NCBI RefSeq assembly: GCF_025398315.1
Contig: NZ_JAODOQ010000001.1
Span: 4,650,001-4,714,000 of the forward strand
Reading direction: 5' to 3'
Length of the DNA: 64,000 bases
DNA from: Shewanella phaeophyticola
GTDB lineage: Bacteria; Pseudomonadota; Gammaproteobacteria; Enterobacterales; Shewanellaceae
Shown here piece after piece: positions 29,346 through 40,968 of the stretch; within the stretch, counting starts at the first letter, position 1; each line of letters opens with the position of its first letter. The position numbers and the translations under genes are program-made. Below the pieces are notes generated by a model, which was given only the letters and a program-made list of their open reading frames with translations, ran no database searches and was not told the origin of the DNA.

Positions 29346-30182
29346 ATGATAAAAAAGCATAGAGCCTTTCTAAAGTGGGCAGGCGGAAAATATAAACTCG
29401 TTGATGAGCTAGCAAAGCACCTCCCAGATGGAAACCGTCTTATTGAGCCTTTTGTCGGTGCCGGTTCCGTGTTTCTTAATACCAACTATAAGCAATACTT
29501 ACTGTGTGATATTAATCAAGATTTGATTAATCTTTACCAAATTGTCAAACAACAGCCTGAAGCTTACATCAAAGCCGCAAAAGCAATGTTTGTCGATGAG
29601 ATGAACAATAAAGACGTGTATTATCGTGTGCGTGCAGAATTTAATTTATCACGCGATCCTTTTACTCGTTCAGTGTACTTTTTATATATGAACCGTCATG
29701 GTTTTAATGGCTTGTGTCGTTACAATCGAAAAGGTGGATTTAATGTCCCTTTTGGCTCGTATAAAAAACCTTATTTTCCTGAAGCTGAAATCCGCTATTT
29801 TTCACTCAAGGCGCAACAGGCCACATTTAAATGTGTCAGTTACGAGCAAGCGTTCGGCCTCGCTAAAACCGGTGATGTGATTTATTGCGATCCGCCTTAT
29901 GCACCTTTATCGACAACGGCAAGCTTCACCACTTATGCCTACTCTGGTTTTAGCCTTGATGATCAAGCATTACTAGCACGTCACTCAAGACATATTGCCC
30001 ACGAGCGAGATATTCCGGTACTGATCAGTAACCACGATATTCCCCTTACGCGTGAGTTATATCGCGGCGCCGCTTTTTCAACGATTTCAGTGCAACGTAA
30101 TATCAGCCAAAAAGGCAGTTCACGTAACAAAGTCGATGAGATTATGGCCTTGTATGATCATCACTATCGCCATGACGATTAA
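29346..30182 (+). CDS. dam: Dam DNA adenine methylase (GATC)
   Basis: A 278-residue class alpha N6-adenine methyltransferase, same length as E. coli Dam. The AdoMet motif FLKWAGGKYKL is near residue 7, FVGAGSVF near 38, and the catalytic DPPY motif (VIYCDPPYAPL) near 181. It methylates adenine in GATC, which guides mismatch repair and replication timing. Downstream of damX as in E. coli. Confidence 0.97.
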   Translation: MIKKHRAFLKWAGGKYKLVDELAKHLPDGNRLIEPFVGAGSVFLNTNYKQYLLCDINQDLINLYQIVKQQPEAYIKAAKAMFVDEMNNKDVYYRVRAEFNLSRDPFTRSVYFLYMNRHGFNGLCRYNRKGGFNVPFGSYKKPYFPEAEIRYFSLKAQQATFKCVSYEQAFGLAKTGDVIYCDPPYAPLSTTASFTTYAYSGFSLDDQALLARHSRHIAHERDIPVLISNHDIPLTRELYRGAAFSTISVQRNISQKGSSRNKVDEIMALYDHHYRHDD

Positions 30183-30298
30183 GGTGCGTTGAACTGAGTC
30201 TGTCATTTTGCTCATGATATTAAAGTGTTGAGCGGGGAGAGACTTCCAGCCTGCTGTACTTCCAAAATTCTTTCTACATGAACACTGCCATAGATGTA

Positions 30299-30585
30299 AT
30301 ACCAATTCTAGCAATTATCTGGTCATTCAGCGGGAGTTCTGTGTCTTCTAGGCAAGTAATAGGATTGTAGGCATAGTTGCTCTCGGCAACTGCTCCTGCG
30401 TTGCTCTACCTCCTGCATCCATGAGCAGCATAGAAGGCACAGAAACCCGCCTTGCAGGAGACGCTCAGACAGTCCATTTCTTTGTTGCATTGCCTTAAAA
30501 GGGAATAACCATTCTTTCAACAATGCGCCTCAAACTGAACAGTCTGAGTGACTCTGATTGGTCACATAATTAATGGAAATGGTAT
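30299..30585 (-). mobile_element. MITE-like element, copy A (287 bp)
   Basis: Non-coding element bounded by imperfect terminal inverted repeats ATACCAATTCTAGCAATTAT and, at the right end, ATAATTAATGGAAATGGTAT. It is a close inverted copy of the element at 34070-34380: reading this copy on the minus strand gives the same internal sequence, including GAGGCGCATTGTTGAAA and TGGATGCAGGAGG. The long internal palindromic stretches suggest a folded, non-autonomous element. No transposase frame is present. Confidence 0.85.
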
Positions 30586-30733
30586 AAATCGCCAATACCG
30601 CCACTTAGACCATGTTTTAACATTATCTTCATTGTTTTGAGCACCACTATACCCAAAGCTTCGGCCTCAGTGCCGACGCTCTGCAATCATCGTTCACACT
30701 TTTTCAAGTTAAAAAATAGATGGTGTTTTATTG

Positions 30734-30913
30734 CTAGCTAAGAACCTGGTTTACTATCAATATTAAGGAAATGACTAAGCCAATGGCTAAGATAATGCCC
30801 ATAATGATAAAAGGGAGAGGTGATTGAGATTGGAAATCTTTTTGACGATTTTGCTCCGTTTGCACCCCAAAGAAGGCTGCAATCGTGCTACTCAATATGC
30901 GCCAAAATGACAT
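30734..30913 (-). CDS. DUF2970 family small membrane protein (59 aa)
   Basis: A 59-residue frame starting MSFWRILSSTIAAFFGVQ and ending with one membrane helix (PFIIMGIILAIGLVISLILI). The pattern of an aromatic N-terminus, the AAFFGVQTEQNRQKDF motif, and a single C-terminal helix matches DUF2970. ATG at 30913, stop TAG at 30734. Only five bases separate it from the stop of the next upstream gene, so they are probably co-transcribed. Function is unknown. Confidence 0.85.
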   Translation of the reverse strand: MSFWRILSSTIAAFFGVQTEQNRQKDFQSQSPLPFIIMGIILAIGLVISLILIVNQVLS

Positions 30914-30918
30914 GGTAA

Positions 30919-31289
30919 TTATATTTTTTCAGCACTATTGGAGGTGGGCATATCTGGCAGAGGTTTATCTTTGTGACCGTGGATCAATTCGAGTAAATCG
31001 ATAAAATGAAATTGGCTAGAGCGGCTATTGCCTGTGACCCAATTACCCCAGCTGACATTATTTGATTGTTCTGCACAGCGGTTAGCTGGGTGACTACTTG
31101 GCAGGCTGTTGTTGTAACTTTTGGTGTTATCGCAAACACAAGCTTTAGTTTGAGCTGTTTCGACCTCATAGCCATCATGGCTTGGCTCAACAATAAAGCG
31201 CAGGCAGATGTTGCAAATACAGCATAAACCGGTGCTGGTAAAAATTTACCATCACGACCAGAAATCTTGCTCAATAATTGCTTAACCAT
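30919..31289 (-). pseudogene. small unknown protein with N-terminal membrane segment, frameshifted
   Basis: The frame from ATG 31289 codes for MVKQLLSKISGRDGKF and a hydrophobic segment (PAPVYAVFATSACALLL). It then drifts into low-complexity sequence and stops at 30984. The alternative frame after about 31186-31192 gives a far more protein-like, cysteine-containing tail (EVETAQTKACVCDNTKSYNN and on to TSNSAEKI) ending at TAA 30919-30921, five bases before the DUF2970 gene. I infer one missing base. The reconstructed protein is about 123 residues with a membrane anchor and a periplasmic tail. No family recognised. Confidence 0.6.
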
Positions 31290-31641
31290 AAGGTTTGCCC
31301 TATCCGTGGTTTATGCCTAATACCTAACATTGTGTCACCGCATTAATATAGCAATGACAGCGTAAAAGTGCCAATGTTGTCGCGGTTATCAACTTAGGGT
31401 TATAACAGAGTTGGTATTAAACAGTTGTTAAAATGTAACTCTAAATTTTATAACGCGATCATTATAGCAAAATAGCTTAGTTATTGAACACTGCTTTATT
31501 GGCCAAAAGCAACAAATCCGACTTCTGGTCTATTTTTTGATAAATATCCTTAATAGAAAGGCTTTTTTGTCATTAGAGCCTAGAGGCTTGAGGCCGCAAA
31601 GGGTAAAATGTCGTCACTTTGATCTGCCTATAGAGAAGATT
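31290..31641. other. 352-bp intergenic region upstream of rpe
   Basis: Divergent spacer between the small unknown gene (minus) and rpe (plus). Very AT-rich to about 31560. No hairpin terminator, RNA gene or repeat seen. The rpe frame is open upstream to 31537, but the conserved protein starts at 31642. Confidence 0.6.
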
Positions 31642-32310
31642 ATGCGCCCATTTTTAATTGCACCATCAATTTTATCTGCCGACTTCGCCCGTTTAGGTGA
31701 TGATGTACAAGCGGTATTAGACGCCGGTTCTGACGTGGTTCACTTTGATGTGATGGACAATCATTACGTTCCTAACCTTACCATTGATCCTATGGTTTGT
31801 AGTGCATTACGCGACTATGGGATTACCGCCGATATCGACGTTCATTTAATGGTTAAGCCTGTCGATCGTATTATCCCTGATTTTGCGAAAGCTGGGGCTT
31901 CAATCATTACCTTTCATCCAGAAGCGTCTGAACATGTTGACCGCACGCTGCAGTTAATTAAAGAATCTGGCTGTAAAGCGGGTTTAGTGTTTAACCCTGC
32001 TACCCCTTTGCATTATCTTGATCATGTTATGGATAAATTAGATGTGATTTTGTTAATGTCAGTAAACCCTGGCTTTGGTGGTCAATCATTTATTCCGGGT
32101 ACCTTAGATAAATTACGTCAGGTTCGTGAGCGCATCAACGCCAGTGGTTTTGATATTCGTCTCGAAGTGGACGGCGGCGTTAAAGTTGACAATATTGCAG
32201 AAATTGCCGCGGCGGGTGCCGATATGTTTGTTGCTGGCTCTGCAATATTTAATCAACCAGACTATAAAGTTGTGGTTGATCAAATGCGTGCTGAATTGGC
32301 CAAAGTTTAA
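31642..32310 (+). CDS. rpe: ribulose-phosphate 3-epimerase
   Basis: A 222-residue TIM-barrel protein starting [20 protein letters not shown]. It has [15 protein letters not shown] with metal-binding His/Asp, [19 protein letters not shown] and VDGGV motifs. It interconverts ribulose-5-phosphate and xylulose-5-phosphate in the pentose phosphate pathway. The start with AGAGAAG just upstream is chosen over an in-frame upstream extension that lacks conserved residues. First gene of rpe-gph-trpS. Confidence 0.97.
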   Translation: MRPFLIAPSILSADFARLGDDVQAVLDAGSDVVHFDVMDNHYVPNLTIDPMVCSALRDYGITADIDVHLMVKPVDRIIPDFAKAGASIITFHPEASEHVDRTLQLIKESGCKAGLVFNPATPLHYLDHVMDKLDVILLMSVNPGFGGQSFIPGTLDKLRQVRERINASGFDIRLEVDGGVKVDNIAEIAAAGADMFVAGSAIFNQPDYKVVVDQMRAELAKV

Positions 32311-32341
32311 TCTTAATTCTGAAATTTTTACGAGGTATCCG

Positions 32342-33031
32342 ATGAGCCAATGGGCAAATATTAAAGCAATTGCGTTTGATTTAGACGGTACGCTCATTGA
32401 TAGTGTGCCTGATTTAACTGCGGCGACCAACGCCACTTTGGCCGAGTGTCATTTGCCCGAAGTGTCAGATGCGTTAGTGCGCAGTTGGGTGGGTAATGGT
32501 GCTCAAGTATTAATGCAAAGAGCTTTGAGTTATGCGTCTTCAATGGCAGAGGACAGCACTGAACTGCAAGTGCAACTAGAGCAAGTTATGCCGCGTTTTA
32601 TGCATCATTATGGTGAACATTTACAACAGCACAGCTTGTTGTATCCACATGTTCGAGAGACGTTGCAGCAGTTAACGCAAGCCGGCTACAAGCTTGCGAT
32701 AGTGACCAATAAACCGTACCGTTTCACCGTGCCGTTGTTAACTGCTTTTGGTCTTGATGAGTTATTTTCTGAGGTATTAGGGGGTGACTCACTGGCTAAA
32801 ATGAAGCCAGACCCAATGCCGCTGCAACATTTATTGCAACAATGGCAGCTGGACACCACGCAATTACTGATGGTGGGCGACTCAAAGAATGATATTTTGG
32901 CCGCTAAAGCTGCAAATGTCATGTCGATTGGCTTGACCTACGGCTACAACTACGGCGAAGATATTGGCCTTAGTGAACCTGACGCAGTATGTGAACATTT
33001 TGCTGACATCGGCAAATATTTACAGTCATAA
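32342..33031 (+). CDS. gph: phosphoglycolate phosphatase
   Basis: A 229-residue HAD protein with motif I FDLDGTLIDS, motif II VTNKP, the Lys in MKPDPMP and motif IV MVGDSKNDILAAKAA. It removes 2-phosphoglycolate arising from oxidative DNA damage. ATG 32342 lies 31 bases past rpe, with ACGAGG upstream. Its place between rpe and trpS is the classic gammaproteobacterial arrangement. Confidence 0.96.
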   Translation: MSQWANIKAIAFDLDGTLIDSVPDLTAATNATLAECHLPEVSDALVRSWVGNGAQVLMQRALSYASSMAEDSTELQVQLEQVMPRFMHHYGEHLQQHSLLYPHVRETLQQLTQAGYKLAIVTNKPYRFTVPLLTAFGLDELFSEVLGGDSLAKMKPDPMPLQHLLQQWQLDTTQLLMVGDSKNDILAAKAANVMSIGLTYGYNYGEDIGLSEPDAVCEHFADIGKYLQS

Positions 33032-33071
33032 TAATTTGAATTTTATAAGATAATCTGGAGCAATAAAACAC

Positions 33072-34070
33072 ATGACCAAACCCATAGTTCTCAGCGGTGC
33101 ACAGCCATCAGGCGAATTGACCATAGGTAATTATATGGGCGCACTACGTCAATGGGTTGCCATGCAAGATAGCCATGATTGCTTATATTGCGTTGTTGAT
33201 TTGCATGCCATTACGGTTCGCCAAGACCCGCAAAAACTGCGAGAGGCTTGCTTAGACACCCTCGCGCTATACCTTGCATGTGGTGTCGACCCGAAAAAAA
33301 GCACCGTGTTTATTCAATCACAAGTGCCGCAGCACACTCAGTTAGGTTGGGCATTAAATTGTTACACCCAAATGGGCGAGCTAAACCGGATGACCCAGTT
33401 TAAAGATAAGTCGCAAAAGCATGCCAATAACATTAACGTTGGCTTGTATGGTTACCCAGTATTAATGGCTGCTGACATTTTACTTTATCAAGCGAATGAA
33501 ATCCCTGTGGGACAAGACCAAAAGCAACATCTTGAGTTAACGCGCGATATCGCAACGCGTTTTAACAATGCCTATGGCGATACTTTTACCATTCCTGAGC
33601 CGTTTATTCCTGAACACGGTGCCAAGGTGATGTCGCTGCAAGACCCGATGAAAAAAATGTCTAAGTCGGATGATAACCGCAATAACGTCATTGGTTTACT
33701 TGAAGATCCTAAAACGATTTTGAAGAAAGTGAAAAAAGCCATGACCGACAGCGAAGAGCCGCCTGTCGTGCGTTTCGATATCGAGCAAAAGCCAGGTGTA
33801 TCTAACTTGCTTAGCTTAATGTCTGGTTGTACTGGACAGTCTATTGCGTCGTTAGAAGCTGAGTTTGAAGGCAAAATGTATGGTCATTTGAAAGTGGCGA
33901 CCGGTGAGGCTGTTGTTGGCATGCTTGAACCGCTACAAGCTCGCTTTAAAGAATACCGTGCTGATGATGCATTTTTAAGACAAGTCATGGCTGACGGTGC
34001 TGAAAAAGCCCAAGCGCGTGCAGAAGTAACCATTAAAAAGGTCTACGACAAAATCGGCTTAATTGTATAA
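33072..34070 (+). CDS. trpS: tryptophanyl-tRNA synthetase
   Basis: A 332-residue class I synthetase with the HIGH-like motif [14 protein letters not shown] near residue 10 and KMSKSD near 195. It charges tRNA-Trp. A MITE-like element starts exactly at the last base of its stop codon, so the original 3' region has been displaced by the insertion; the coding sequence is unchanged. Confidence 0.97.
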   Translation: MTKPIVLSGAQPSGELTIGNYMGALRQWVAMQDSHDCLYCVVDLHAITVRQDPQKLREACLDTLALYLACGVDPKKSTVFIQSQVPQHTQLGWALNCYTQMGELNRMTQFKDKSQKHANNINVGLYGYPVLMAADILLYQANEIPVGQDQKQHLELTRDIATRFNNAYGDTFTIPEPFIPEHGAKVMSLQDPMKKMSKSDDNRNNVIGLLEDPKTILKKVKKAMTDSEEPPVVRFDIEQKPGVSNLLSLMSGCTGQSIASLEAEFEGKMYGHLKVATGEAVVGMLEPLQARFKEYRADDAFLRQVMADGAEKAQARAEVTIKKVYDKIGLIV

Positions 34071-34380
34071 TACCATTTCCATTAATTATGTGAACAATCA
34101 GAGTCGCTCAGACTGTTCAGTTTGAGGCGCATTGTTGAAATAATGGTTATTCCCTTCTAAGGCAATGCAACAAAGAAATGGACAGTCGGAGCGCCTCCTG
34201 CAAGGCGGGTTTCTGTGCCTTCTATGCTGCTTAATAGTATTTTGACGTACGACTGCATGGATGCAGGAGGTAGAGCAACGCAGGAGCAGTTGCCGAGAGC
34301 AACTATGCCTACAATCCTATTACTTGACTAGAAGGCACAGAATTACCGCTGAATGACCAGATAATTAGTGGAATTGGTAT
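34070..34380 (+). mobile_element. MITE-like element, copy B (311 bp)
   Basis: Starts ATACCATTTCCATTAATTAT and ends ATAATTAGTGGAATTGGTAT, giving near-perfect terminal inverted repeats of about 20 bp. The interior matches copy A at 30299-30585 in inverted orientation. About 20 extra bases (near TATTTTGACGTACGACTGCA) are absent from copy A. No coding capacity. It directly abuts the trpS stop codon. Confidence 0.87.
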
Positions 34381-34422
34381 AACGTAAATCGATAACCACT
34401 TAAAGCCAGTGATTTACTCATA

Positions 34423-34451
34423 AAAAAGCCATCGTTGATCGATGGCTTTTT
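34423..34451. terminator. terminator between trpS and dolP
   Basis: A 12-bp stem aaaaagccatcg / cgatggcttttt with a 5-base loop, 20 bases beyond the dolP stop on the minus strand. Flanking A and T runs could serve both directions. Confidence 0.85.
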
Positions 34452-34470
34452 TAATCACGCTATCACAGGG

Positions 34471-35651
<1,181 letters not shown>

Positions 35652-35763
35652 CTAATTTATGTCTATCTATGCCGAAGGTAAATAGACTATTGGCTAATCG
35701 AGCTGCATCGGTAATTTGGCCGATATGATGCCATAAAACCAAGTATTGGTAATCAGTTACGGC

Positions 35764-36090
35764 TTAAAAACAGCCTTGTAGCCAGTTTATTTCATCATTA
35801 TTCATCGCGATGACATCAAAGCGACAAGGTGGATTCAATTTCTGTCGTTGTAAATAGTGAGCCGCAGCTAAGCGGATCCGAGTAATTTGCTTTTGAGTCA
35901 GTGCATTTAATGCGCCACCAAATTGATTTGAGGCTCGATATTTCACTTCTACAAATACCCATTCTTTTTGTTGGCGCATGATTAAATCAATTTCACCGAA
36001 CGGGTAACGCACATTAGCGGCTACAAACGTCAGACCTTGTTGTTCAAGATAAGTTCGCGCTCGTTGCTCAGCTAATTGGCCGCGATTCAT
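35764..36090 (-). CDS. yraN: YraN/UPF0102 family endonuclease-like protein
   Basis: A 108-residue protein from ATG 36090. It has the nuclease-fold signature GEIDLIM with FVEVKYR, which are the Asp/Glu-x-Lys residues of the Holliday-junction resolvase-like fold. Its start overlaps the lpoA stop (ATGA). Longer in-frame starts would lie inside lpoA. Biochemical role is not established. Confidence 0.92.
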   Translation of the reverse strand: MNRGQLAEQRARTYLEQQGLTFVAANVRYPFGEIDLIMRQQKEWVFVEVKYRASNQFGGALNALTQKQITRIRLAAAHYLQRQKLNPPCRFDVIAMNNDEINWLQGCF

Positions 36091-37918
36091 AGTGGTTTTA
36101 ATTGTCCTTTGGTGTACTGCCCCCAAGATAATTGACGGTCAATTACGCCATTTGGTTTCACTGACAGTGCACCGCTACGACCCATAAATTGGTAACCAGG
36201 AAACGCGCGCATTTGTGCAAGGCGGTTAACCAACTCTAATGAATCAAAGCCCATAACATAAAGCCTTTTTTGGCTGTTACTCCAGGTACTCCACAGTTCA
36301 GACACCATTTGGGTTTCGTTACTTGGGCGCATTAACCAAGGAATATCACTGATCATCAATTGGTTAAGGTCTTGCGCTGCCTGGGTAGACTCATTCTCTA
36401 ATCGGCTACGGCTTGTGGTGTATAGCGCCACAGGCTCTGAAAACACACTAAAGTTAACGTCTAAAAAGGGTTTTAGTAGCGCTAAGTCTTGCGAGCCGGA
36501 GATCATATAAATGGCATCAATATCCTGGCGAGATCGGAAATCAGATTCTAAACGACTACCCAGTAAGTCACGCATTCTGCTAATACGTGCCTGGCTGTCT
36601 TTTACGCCTAATGCCTCTTGCACGGTAAGTTTCATTTGGTCGCCAGCGTCATAATAATGAACTTCGGCATTATTGCTGGTCAATGTTAGCCAGGTTTGTT
36701 TGAAACTGTCGGCCATACGCTTGCCAATGGGGTCATTGCTGGCAAGTAACAAGGGTAATTTAACGCCATCATTAAACAATTTATACGCCGCATCGCTAGC
36801 CTCTTGTGCTGGCGATAACGAAAAATAAAACTGGTTTGGTTGTGGGGTAAAATGCTCAGTTTGGTTTAAGTATAATTGCGGTACCGTATTGGTCAGCTTG
36901 TCATTCACTTTTTGAAGTTCTTCAACTTCATTTGGTAGTAACGGACCAATAATAAACTCAGCACCTTGGGTTACGGCTTCATTGTAAGCGGTGGTAGCGC
37001 CTGGCTGCGTATCATAAAAATGAATGGCCACATTGTTGTCGTATTCAGACAAGTAGCTGGCAATAATACCTTGACGAATCGGCTCTGCCACAACTGCGCG
37101 CGGCCAGTAAGAGGTAATAAAACGGCAATGTTTTGCGGGCGATAAGGCTTAGCGTTTAAGGCTTTTTCTAAATCGCCTGGTAATTTAATGGCCGCAGGGT
37201 GATAAGGATTATTGCGTTGCCATTCACCTAAGTAACGTACAAGTTGGGTCGGTTCTACAGCATAATGTTTAGCAATAAAGGTCAGTTGTAACCAACCAGC
37301 AAAAATAGGGTTTGACGGATCGCGCATAAAAGACTGCACGGTTTCTTCTTGTAGCGGTTGCAATAAAGACCAAATGACATCGTTAACCGCAGTTGTTTCA
37401 GACTTAGGTAAGTAGTTACTCAACAGACTAAGCTGCTTAGCTTGCTCAATCGGCTGCTGAGTATTTTTAAATAATTTTGCTTTAAATTGATGGTAACTTG
37501 CCATCTGCCAGCGAGGTAGCTGCCAATGCGGTGGATACTGCAATAAGTTTAATGCGGCTTCACTGCCATTGGTTTTCTCAACAATGCGTGCACGCAAATA
37601 AATATGTTCAGCCTGAAGCGTCGGCACATTAACCATCGACTTTTGCATTGAGGTTAAAATGTTGGTCGCTGAGTTCACATTGCCGTTATTAATGTAGGCA
37701 TGTGCTGCGAGTAATAAATAACGGTCACGCTTTTCTGGTAAACTGCTATTTTTGGCTTCGGTTAAGTAGATTTTAGCCGGATGTTCGGCGGCAACCAATG
37801 ATGTGCTTATTTCAACATATTCTCTTTGCTTTCGTTGTTGCTCGGTAGCACAACCTACCAATAAGACAGAGAAAATTATCGCACACACAAATTTTGTCGT
37901 ATTCAGTCTTTTTAACAC
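36087..37918 (-). pseudogene. lpoA: LpoA/LppC, lipoprotein activator of PBP1A, frameshifted
   Basis: Reconstructed length about 610 residues. Lipobox LLVGC (Cys23), an N-terminal TPR-like helical domain (residues 30-255), and a C-terminal periplasmic-binding-protein-like domain from about 265. LpoA spans the periplasm from the outer membrane to stimulate PBP1A. The upstream frame runs into unrelated residues after PLTGR, and the real domain continues in another frame as VAEPIRQGIIASYLSEY. A missing base around 37091-37100 explains it. Its partner mrcA, 15 kb away, is also frameshifted. Yet both retain conserved sequence throughout, so error is likelier than joint loss. Confidence 0.86.
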
Positions 37919-38007
37919 TTGGCTTCACTCTGTTAAGATACTGGCACTAGTTTAACCTGCTCTTACGCTGGGCGAAAGTATCAGGTAGATTCATTATCGA
38001 GGTAATT

Positions 38008-38850
38008 ATGGATCAAATGGTCGCGCTGTATATTGTTCCCACCCCTATTGGCAATTTAGGCGACATCAGCGCTCGTGCATTGGAGGTGTTGCAGCAAGTC
38101 GATTTAATTGCTTGTGAAGACACTAGGCACAGCGGAAAACTGCTGAGTCACTTTGGTATTGAAACCCGTAAAACGGCATTACATGACCACAATGAACGAG
38201 ACCGGGCTCAATGGATTGTTGAGCAGCTTAATCAAGGCAAATCGATAGCATTGATTTCAGATGCGGGCACACCATTGATTTCAGACCCAGGTTATCACCT
38301 CGTTAATCATGTTCGTCAAGCGGGTCACCGCGTGGTGCCGTTACCCGGCGCATGTGCTGCTATTACGGCGCTAAGTGCATCTGGCTTACCATCAGATCGC
38401 TTTAGTTTTGAAGGTTTTTTACCCTCAAAAGAAAAAGCCCGCATCGACAAACTTGAAATGCTCAAAGAAGATCCTCGAACCTTAATCTTTTACGAGTCTC
38501 CACATCGAATTGTATATAGTTTACGCGCGATAGCACAAGTGCTTGGAGACGATAGGCAAGTGGTTATGGCACGCGAAGTGACCAAAACCTTTGAAACCTT
38601 TTTAACCGGAACCGCTGCAGAAGTGCTCGCTATGGTTGAAGCTGATGACAATCAGCAGAAAGGTGAAATTGTGTTAATGTGTCACGGTTTTGCTTTATCA
38701 GATGAAGAAGGCATCCCTGCTGTTGCCGTGGCCACATTAAAACTGTTAAGTGAAGAATTACCGCTTAAAAAAGCGGCCGCTATCGCAGCGCAGATCCATG
38801 GTTTAAAGAAAAACGCCTTATATAAATACGGACTAGAGTTGGATTTATAA
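38008..38850 (+). CDS. rsmI: 16S rRNA (cytidine(1402)-2'-O)-methyltransferase RsmI
   Basis: A 280-residue SAM-dependent enzyme with the tetrapyrrole-methylase-like motif [12 protein letters not shown] near residue 9, [28 protein letters not shown] and [17 protein letters not shown]. Divergent from lpoA, as in E. coli (rsmI/lpoA). Confidence 0.96.
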   Translation: MDQMVALYIVPTPIGNLGDISARALEVLQQVDLIACEDTRHSGKLLSHFGIETRKTALHDHNERDRAQWIVEQLNQGKSIALISDAGTPLISDPGYHLVNHVRQAGHRVVPLPGACAAITALSASGLPSDRFSFEGFLPSKEKARIDKLEMLKEDPRTLIFYESPHRIVYSLRAIAQVLGDDRQVVMAREVTKTFETFLTGTAAEVLAMVEADDNQQKGEIVLMCHGFALSDEEGIPAVAVATLKLLSEELPLKKAAAIAAQIHGLKKNALYKYGLELDL

Positions 38851-38869
38851 CCGTGAATGCTTTTTAGCA

Positions 38870-38898
38870 TTGGTTTGTCGGCGTGCTTACGCTATAAT
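38870..38898 (+). promoter_or_regulatory. probable sigma-70 promoter of rnpB
   Basis: TATAAT at 38893-38898 with TTGGTT at 38870-38875, spacing 17 bp, and the RNase P RNA starting eight bases after the -10 box. Confidence 0.65.
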
Positions 38899-38905
38899 CC
38901 GCGCC

Positions 38906-39271
<366 letters not shown>

Positions 39272-39282
39272 TCTTTAGTATG

Positions 39283-39318
39283 AAAGGCCTCGCAGTGATG
39301 CGAGGCCTTTTGTTTTTT
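39283..39318 (+). terminator. rnpB terminator
   Basis: A 12-bp perfect stem aaaggcctcgca / tgcgaggccttt with loop gtga, followed by TGTTTTTTT. Confidence 0.92.
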
Positions 39319-39440
39319 TATGGTGTTAAATCAAGATTTCATAATAATGGGTGCTAGCTAATACAGGCGCGATTTATAGGCTAATAAAAACGAGCAAGGC
39401 TCTAAGGCACTTGCTCGTTGTTGTCATCAAAACTTAGCGA

Positions 39441-40268
39441 TTATTGCTCTTTTTCAATGATTAGCTTTCTGTGTGGGAAAGGAATTTCAATACCGGCTTC
39501 ATCCAGTGCTTTTTTGATTTGCTCAGGGATTGAGTACAGGATGCCGAAGTAATGTTCACCATGACAAAAAGGACGGATCAAGAAATCCACTGAACTATCA
39601 TTTAAGGTTTCAACTTCAACAAATGGCGCAGGGTCTTTTAAAATATGTGGATGTGCAGCCAATACCGCATCAATCACTTTGCGTACTTCATCGGTATTTT
39701 CTTTGTAAGCCACACCAAAGTGCATATCTACGCCACGAACATCATGGAAGGAATGGTTAACGATTTGAGCGCCCCAAATTTGACTGTTCGGCACAATAAT
39801 ATGCTGATTATCAAAAGTTTTAAGGATTGTGGTGAATAAATCGATTTCTTGAACATTACCGAATCGATCAGCAGCGCTAATAAAGTCACCCACTTTATAA
39901 GGACGGAATAGTAATAACATTACGCCAGCAGCAAGGTTTGATAATGTTCCTTGTAATGCTAAACCAACAGCTAAACCCGCAGCACCTAATAATGCCACAA
40001 TAGAGGCTGTTTGCACGCCAAAACGATTTAACACCGCAATAGCAACAAAAGCGAGAATGATGTACTTCGCTACACTGCCTAAAAAACGGAATAGTGTGTT
40101 ATCGAGCTTATCGTAACGTTCACCAATTTTATTGATGATTGAGCTCACTTTATTAGCAATATAAAGACCAACAATTAAAATTAGCGCAGCTAATAATACA
40201 TTGATCCCTACATCAATTATTAACGGTAGGTATTGATTAATATCGATTTGTTCTACGTAGTCTTGCAT
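39441..40268 (-). CDS. mscS: small-conductance mechanosensitive channel (MscS family)
   Basis: A 275-residue protein with three membrane segments (about residues 15-40, 60-82, 85-110). The pore-lining Gly/Ala-rich TM3 is ALLGAAGLAVGLALQGTLSNLAAGVMLL, followed by the beta domain motif FRPYKVGDFI and a C-terminal vestibule domain. Close to E. coli MscS (286 aa). It releases solutes on hypo-osmotic shock. Confidence 0.93.
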   Translation of the reverse strand: MQDYVEQIDINQYLPLIIDVGINVLLAALILIVGLYIANKVSSIINKIGERYDKLDNTLFRFLGSVAKYIILAFVAIAVLNRFGVQTASIVALLGAAGLAVGLALQGTLSNLAAGVMLLLFRPYKVGDFISAADRFGNVQEIDLFTTILKTFDNQHIIVPNSQIWGAQIVNHSFHDVRGVDMHFGVAYKENTDEVRKVIDAVLAAHPHILKDPAPFVEVETLNDSSVDFLIRPFCHGEHYFGILYSIPEQIKKALDEAGIEIPFPHRKLIIEKEQ

Positions 40269-40556
40269 TTAATGCCTCCAGCATAAAAGAAATACTTGCC
40301 TTATGTTTTACGGGTAACTTGTATTCGATCTTACATTTGATTAGATATCAACTTGGTGTGTTAAATTTTGTGGTGCAATGTAACATTGTTGTTGCCGGTA
40401 CTAAGCTTAACACAATCATGGGGTAATGTGATGAAGATCACCTTAAGGGGAGCTGTAAAGAATTTGTTTTTGCTGGGTATCTTAACTTCGAAACAGAAAT
40501 TAACAGTAAGCTTACGTCTATTAAATAAATAGAACGTTAATTGAATAAATAATATG

Positions 40557-40637
40557 GCAATATATAAAATTGCAATATATAAAATTGCAATATATAAAAT
40601 TGCAATATATAAAATTGCAATATATAAAATTGCAATA
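40557..40637. repeat. 15-bp tandem repeat, five full copies
   Basis: The unit GCAATATATAAAATT is repeated five times without mismatch (40557-40631), followed by a partial GCAATA. It is very AT-rich, in the spacer between mscS and the siderophore receptor. An open frame across it on the minus strand (repeating IAILY) is an artefact of the repeat. Confidence 0.95.
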
Positions 40638-40798
40638 ATACCAACCATAATTTTAGCATTATAAAATGGGTAGTGTAATCATTTATGTTTATTTAACATT
40701 ATGAATATATTGGCTATTGTAGACAAGCCTGCTAAATACTTGATTGAAAATCGATGAAAAGGACTCCTTGAGAAAGTAGGCGTTAAATATAACTTAAT

Positions 40799-40833
40799 GC
40801 TGCAAAAATAACCTTGAAAGATCAGCAGACACT
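40799..40833 (+). repeat. solo end of the 43.1-kb MITE family
   Basis: The 35 bases here (with CTTGAAAGATCAGCAGACACT split across 40813-40833) match the right end of the element at 43117-43405 with three or four differences, in the same orientation. No left end is visible nearby, so this is a remnant. Confidence 0.75.
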
Positions 40834-40899
40834 ATAAACATATGCTCCGCTGCTCTAATTGAGGGTGTAACATATCTTGCACAAATGTAAATTATCAAA

Positions 40900-40914
40900 T
40901 GAGAATGGTTGTTA
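40900..40914 (+). promoter_or_regulatory. probable Fur box upstream of the siderophore receptor
   Basis: TGAGAAT-G-GTTGTTA matches the 7-1-7 Fur pattern TGATAAT-N-ATTATCA at about 10 of 14 positions, with AT-rich flanks. It lies 55 bases before the receptor ATG. It predicts iron repression. Confidence 0.65.
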
Positions 40915-40968
40915 TTAATGTTTGGTGCTATATTGCCGCCAAATTTTAGTGTTGTCGTTGAGAGTGTT

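Noticed and set aside
36087-37091. Two separate genes at the lpoA locus
   Set aside because: The two overlapping frames are the N- and C-terminal domains of one LpoA protein, joined by a single missing base.
40361-40648. Minus-strand frame of 95 codons with repeating IAILY
   Set aside because: It is a translation of the 15-bp AT tandem repeat, with no ribosome-binding site or similarity.
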